A stretch of DNA of 5,796 nucleotides from a bacterium BMS3Bbin02 (GTDB lineage Bacteria; Actinomycetota; Acidimicrobiia; Spongiisociales; UBA5794), in NCBI GenBank assembly GCA_002898115.1, contig BDTL01000022.1, positions 1-5,796 on the forward strand. Direction: 5' to 3'. Each line of letters begins with the position of its first letter. Positions within the stretch are counted from its first letter, which is position 1. Made by a program: the position numbers and the translations under genes. Shown one piece after another: positions 5,301 to 5,796 of this stretch. The notes beneath the pieces are model-generated. The model was given only the letters and a program-made list of their open reading frames with translations, was not told the origin of the DNA and did no database searches.

Positions 5301-5796
5301 ATGCCGTGTCGTTCGATGTATTGGTGTCGATCTCGTCAGAAGCAGCGACCGCCGCGGTGTTCGTGATCGTGGAACCCGCGGTTCCCGTGTCGACCGTTGC
5401 AACGACTGACAATGTCGCCGAGGCCCCGTTCGTAAGTGTTCCCACGGACCAGGTTGGGGAGGTGTACGAGCCCTGTGACACCGACGTTGAAACCAGCGTC
5501 AGTCCGGAGGGGAGCGCGTCGCTCACCGCGACGTTGGTTGCTGTCGACGGCCCCATGTTTCCAACTGTGACGGTGTACGTAACCGTCTCGCCGGGGTTCG
5601 CCGAAACATTGTCCACGATCTTCGTGACGAAGAGATCAATTGCCGGTACCGCAAACGCCGCGGAGTCCAAGTCGTTGGACGGGTCGGTGTCCGTTTCGGT
5701 CATTGCCGAGAGGGAGGCCGTGTTCGTGATCGTGGAACCCGCGGTCCCGCCATCAACCGTAACCGCGAGGAGCAGCGTTGCCGACCCTCCCGAGGA
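2362..5796 (-). CDS. Large DUF11-repeat surface protein with Ig-like domains and LPYTG sortase anchor (partial, N-terminus off window)
   Basis: 1144 residues are visible; the frame is open to the right edge, so the Met at 5703-5701 is internal (it falls within a repeat) and not the start. From the N-terminal side: the end of one DUF11 repeat (5641-5796), seven complete DUF11 repeats of 120-122 residues (3097-5640), a cadherin/Ig-like domain (2800-3096; ANDDVAATPFETPVVVPVLG, then GALTYSPDAEFSGADIFEY), a putative-Ig (He_PIG-like) domain (2506-2799; LPPGLSINPDGSFSGAATTI), then LPYTG (2488-2502), a hydrophobic helix, KR, and an acidic 14-residue tail. DUF11 repeats are beta-sandwich modules found in long extracellular stalks. 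LPxTG plus helix plus basic residues is the sortase sorting signal, so the protein is expected outside the cell and covalently attached to the wall. Adhesion or surface-layer function is inferred from architecture. Only four cysteines are visible, all in the two Ig-like domains. No sortase gene is in the window. Confidence 0.93.
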   Translation of the reverse strand, partial: SSGGSATLLLAVTVDGGTAGSTITNTASLSAMTETDTDPSNDLDSAAFAVPAIDLFVTKIVDNVSANPGETVTYTVTVGNMGPSTATNVAVSDALPSGLTLVSTSVSQGSYTSPTWSVGTLTNGASATLSVVATVDTGTAGSTITNTAAVAASDEIDTNTSNDTASTNVTVPAVNLIVAKSVSDVSPNPDDTVTYTVQVTNGGPDTATGVALMDSLPTGVSLVSVSSTQGFYTAPVWTIGSLLSGTTVTLSLVATVDTGTEGLTIVNTASVSTVNETDTNPANDSASVSMSVAAVDVSITKTADVPTANPGDTVTFTVTVTNGGPDGATGVEMIDVLPAGLTLVSATPTLGTFAGSTWTLGALSSGASETLIVVATIDAGTAGATITNTAALSNVNETDTDPSNDLDAATVTINAVDVALTKTIDDATPNVGDTVTYTVTATNNGPDTATGVSILEPLPTGVTLVSATPSQGSVTGSTWTVGTLSSGASAVLSIVATVDVGTGGVTTTNTASLDDAIEEDTNSSNDSASVSLTPRSVDLSIDKVVDIANAAPDDTVIFTVTLANSGPDVGTGIVVTDVVPTGLTVVSVTSTAGAWVTPQWTVPSLGAGTSETLVVVATVDAGLWNQTFTNTATVTASAQEDPNPGNDSDSAIVTTALSADLSITKSVDDPAPNAGDTVIYTITVTNAGPDDEPAALVTDVLPPGSTYVSHTASTGGYNNTTGVWTVGPLANGDTETLAIVASVDAGFGATTVTNVATAAGTLVDVEPANNEATADITPRLADVAVTKSAPGSTTTGSALAYELVVSNNGPDTATGVTVTDVLPSGLTYIGSAASVGTYDPGTGVWTVGDLSNGATAALTINVSVDIGASGNLVNTATVSVLGPEDANPGNDLSTVTTSLFVPPVANDDVAATPFETPVVVPVLGNDTDADGTIDPTSVVVTVDPANGTVTVDPVTGALTYSPDAEFSGADIFEYLVCDDDGLCDTAAVFVTIDPENDAPFPFIRDGDGDPLPVGLITYTIAVGETPDPLPLIDPNDDNIISLIITDGELPPGLSINPDGSFSGAATTIGTYTVQIEICDDGTPQRCSLFSVTIRVGETLPYTGLEVVGFIRLGLMFILGGAILLVLAWKRDDEESRDGNAPMVS
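2365..2505 (-). other. C-terminal cell-wall sorting signal (LPYTG, helix, charged tail)
   Basis: The last 47 residues of the surface protein begin TLPYTGLE. A hydrophobic segment of about 20 residues (GLMFILGGAILLVLAW at its core) follows, then KR and the tail DDEESRDGNAPMVS. Sortases cut LPxTG between Thr and Gly and join the Thr to the wall. The tail after the basic pair is longer and more acidic than the few basic residues usual at the end of such signals. Confidence 0.85.
3097..5640 (-). repeat. Seven tandem DUF11 repeats (about 363 bp each)
   Basis: Complete units lie at 5278-5640, 4915-5277, 4552-4914, 4189-4551, 3823-4188, 3457-3822 and 3097-3456. The first four are exactly 121 codons and the last three 122, 122 and 120. 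Each opens with a VDLxxTKxVD-type strand, followed by NPGDTVTYTVTVTNxGPD-, DVLPxGLTLVS-, STWTVGxLxxGASxTL- and TNTAxV-like strands, and closes with an EDTNPxNDxA-like motif. The partial unit at 5641-5796 continues the array beyond the window. The units nearest the cell wall are the most diverged, while those toward the right edge share near-identical DNA blocks, which points to more recent duplication there. Confidence 0.92.

Noticed and set aside
2362..5703. Surface protein starting at Met 5703-5701
   Set aside because: The frame continues open to 5796 with clear DUF11 sequence (TAGSTITNTA and similar), so this Met is internal, within a repeat.
3097..5796. CRISPR-like regular repeats
   Set aside because: The periodicity of 363 bases is in-frame coding repetition of DUF11 domains; there are no short identical repeats with unique spacers.

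Overview
The window comes from a high-GC bacterium, most likely an actinobacterium and possibly an Acidimicrobiia-like lineage. The evidence is the codon use, an actinobacterial-style AbiEi-HTH/DUF559 protein, an ECF sigma gene coupled to a one-pass membrane protein, and a long DUF11 surface protein ending in a sortase signal. The lineage is an inference from gene style; no rRNA or other taxonomic marker is present.

Layout. (1) Positions 1-1085, minus strand: a two-gene unit. An ECF sigma factor is followed, with a 4-base ATGA overlap, by a membrane protein carrying an extracellular SH3-like domain that runs off the left edge. The pair looks like a sigma factor with a membrane-bound partner or regulator. 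A five-codon mini-ORF with a strong Shine-Dalgarno sequence precedes the sigma gene and overlaps its proposed start, again by ATGA. (2) Positions 1247-2164, plus strand: a single gene for an AbiEi-type winged-helix domain fused to a DUF559 (Vsr-like) nuclease domain. (3) Positions 2362-5796, minus strand: the 3' 3.4 kb of a large surface protein with one partial and seven complete DUF11 repeats, two Ig/cadherin-like domains, LPYTG, a membrane helix and an acidic tail. Its start lies beyond the right edge.

The least ordinary part is the non-coding DNA. The nuclease gene is bracketed by two copies (46 of 48 bases identical, same orientation) of a long palindrome with arms of 16-20 bp. The left copy lies in the divergent region before the sigma gene. 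The right copy lies in the convergent region, where it may act as a terminator. Both differences between the copies keep the fold (as G-U pairs) only in minus-strand RNA. In the right copy, the changed segment is also perfectly complementary to a 10-base stretch just upstream.

Working together: the sigma gene and SH3 protein are very probably co-expressed and translationally coupled. Nothing in the sequence ties the nuclease gene or the DUF11 protein to that unit functionally. The best candidate for something undescribed is the palindrome-nuclease-palindrome cassette; this is a hypothesis, since the palindrome may simply be a dispersed intergenic repeat.
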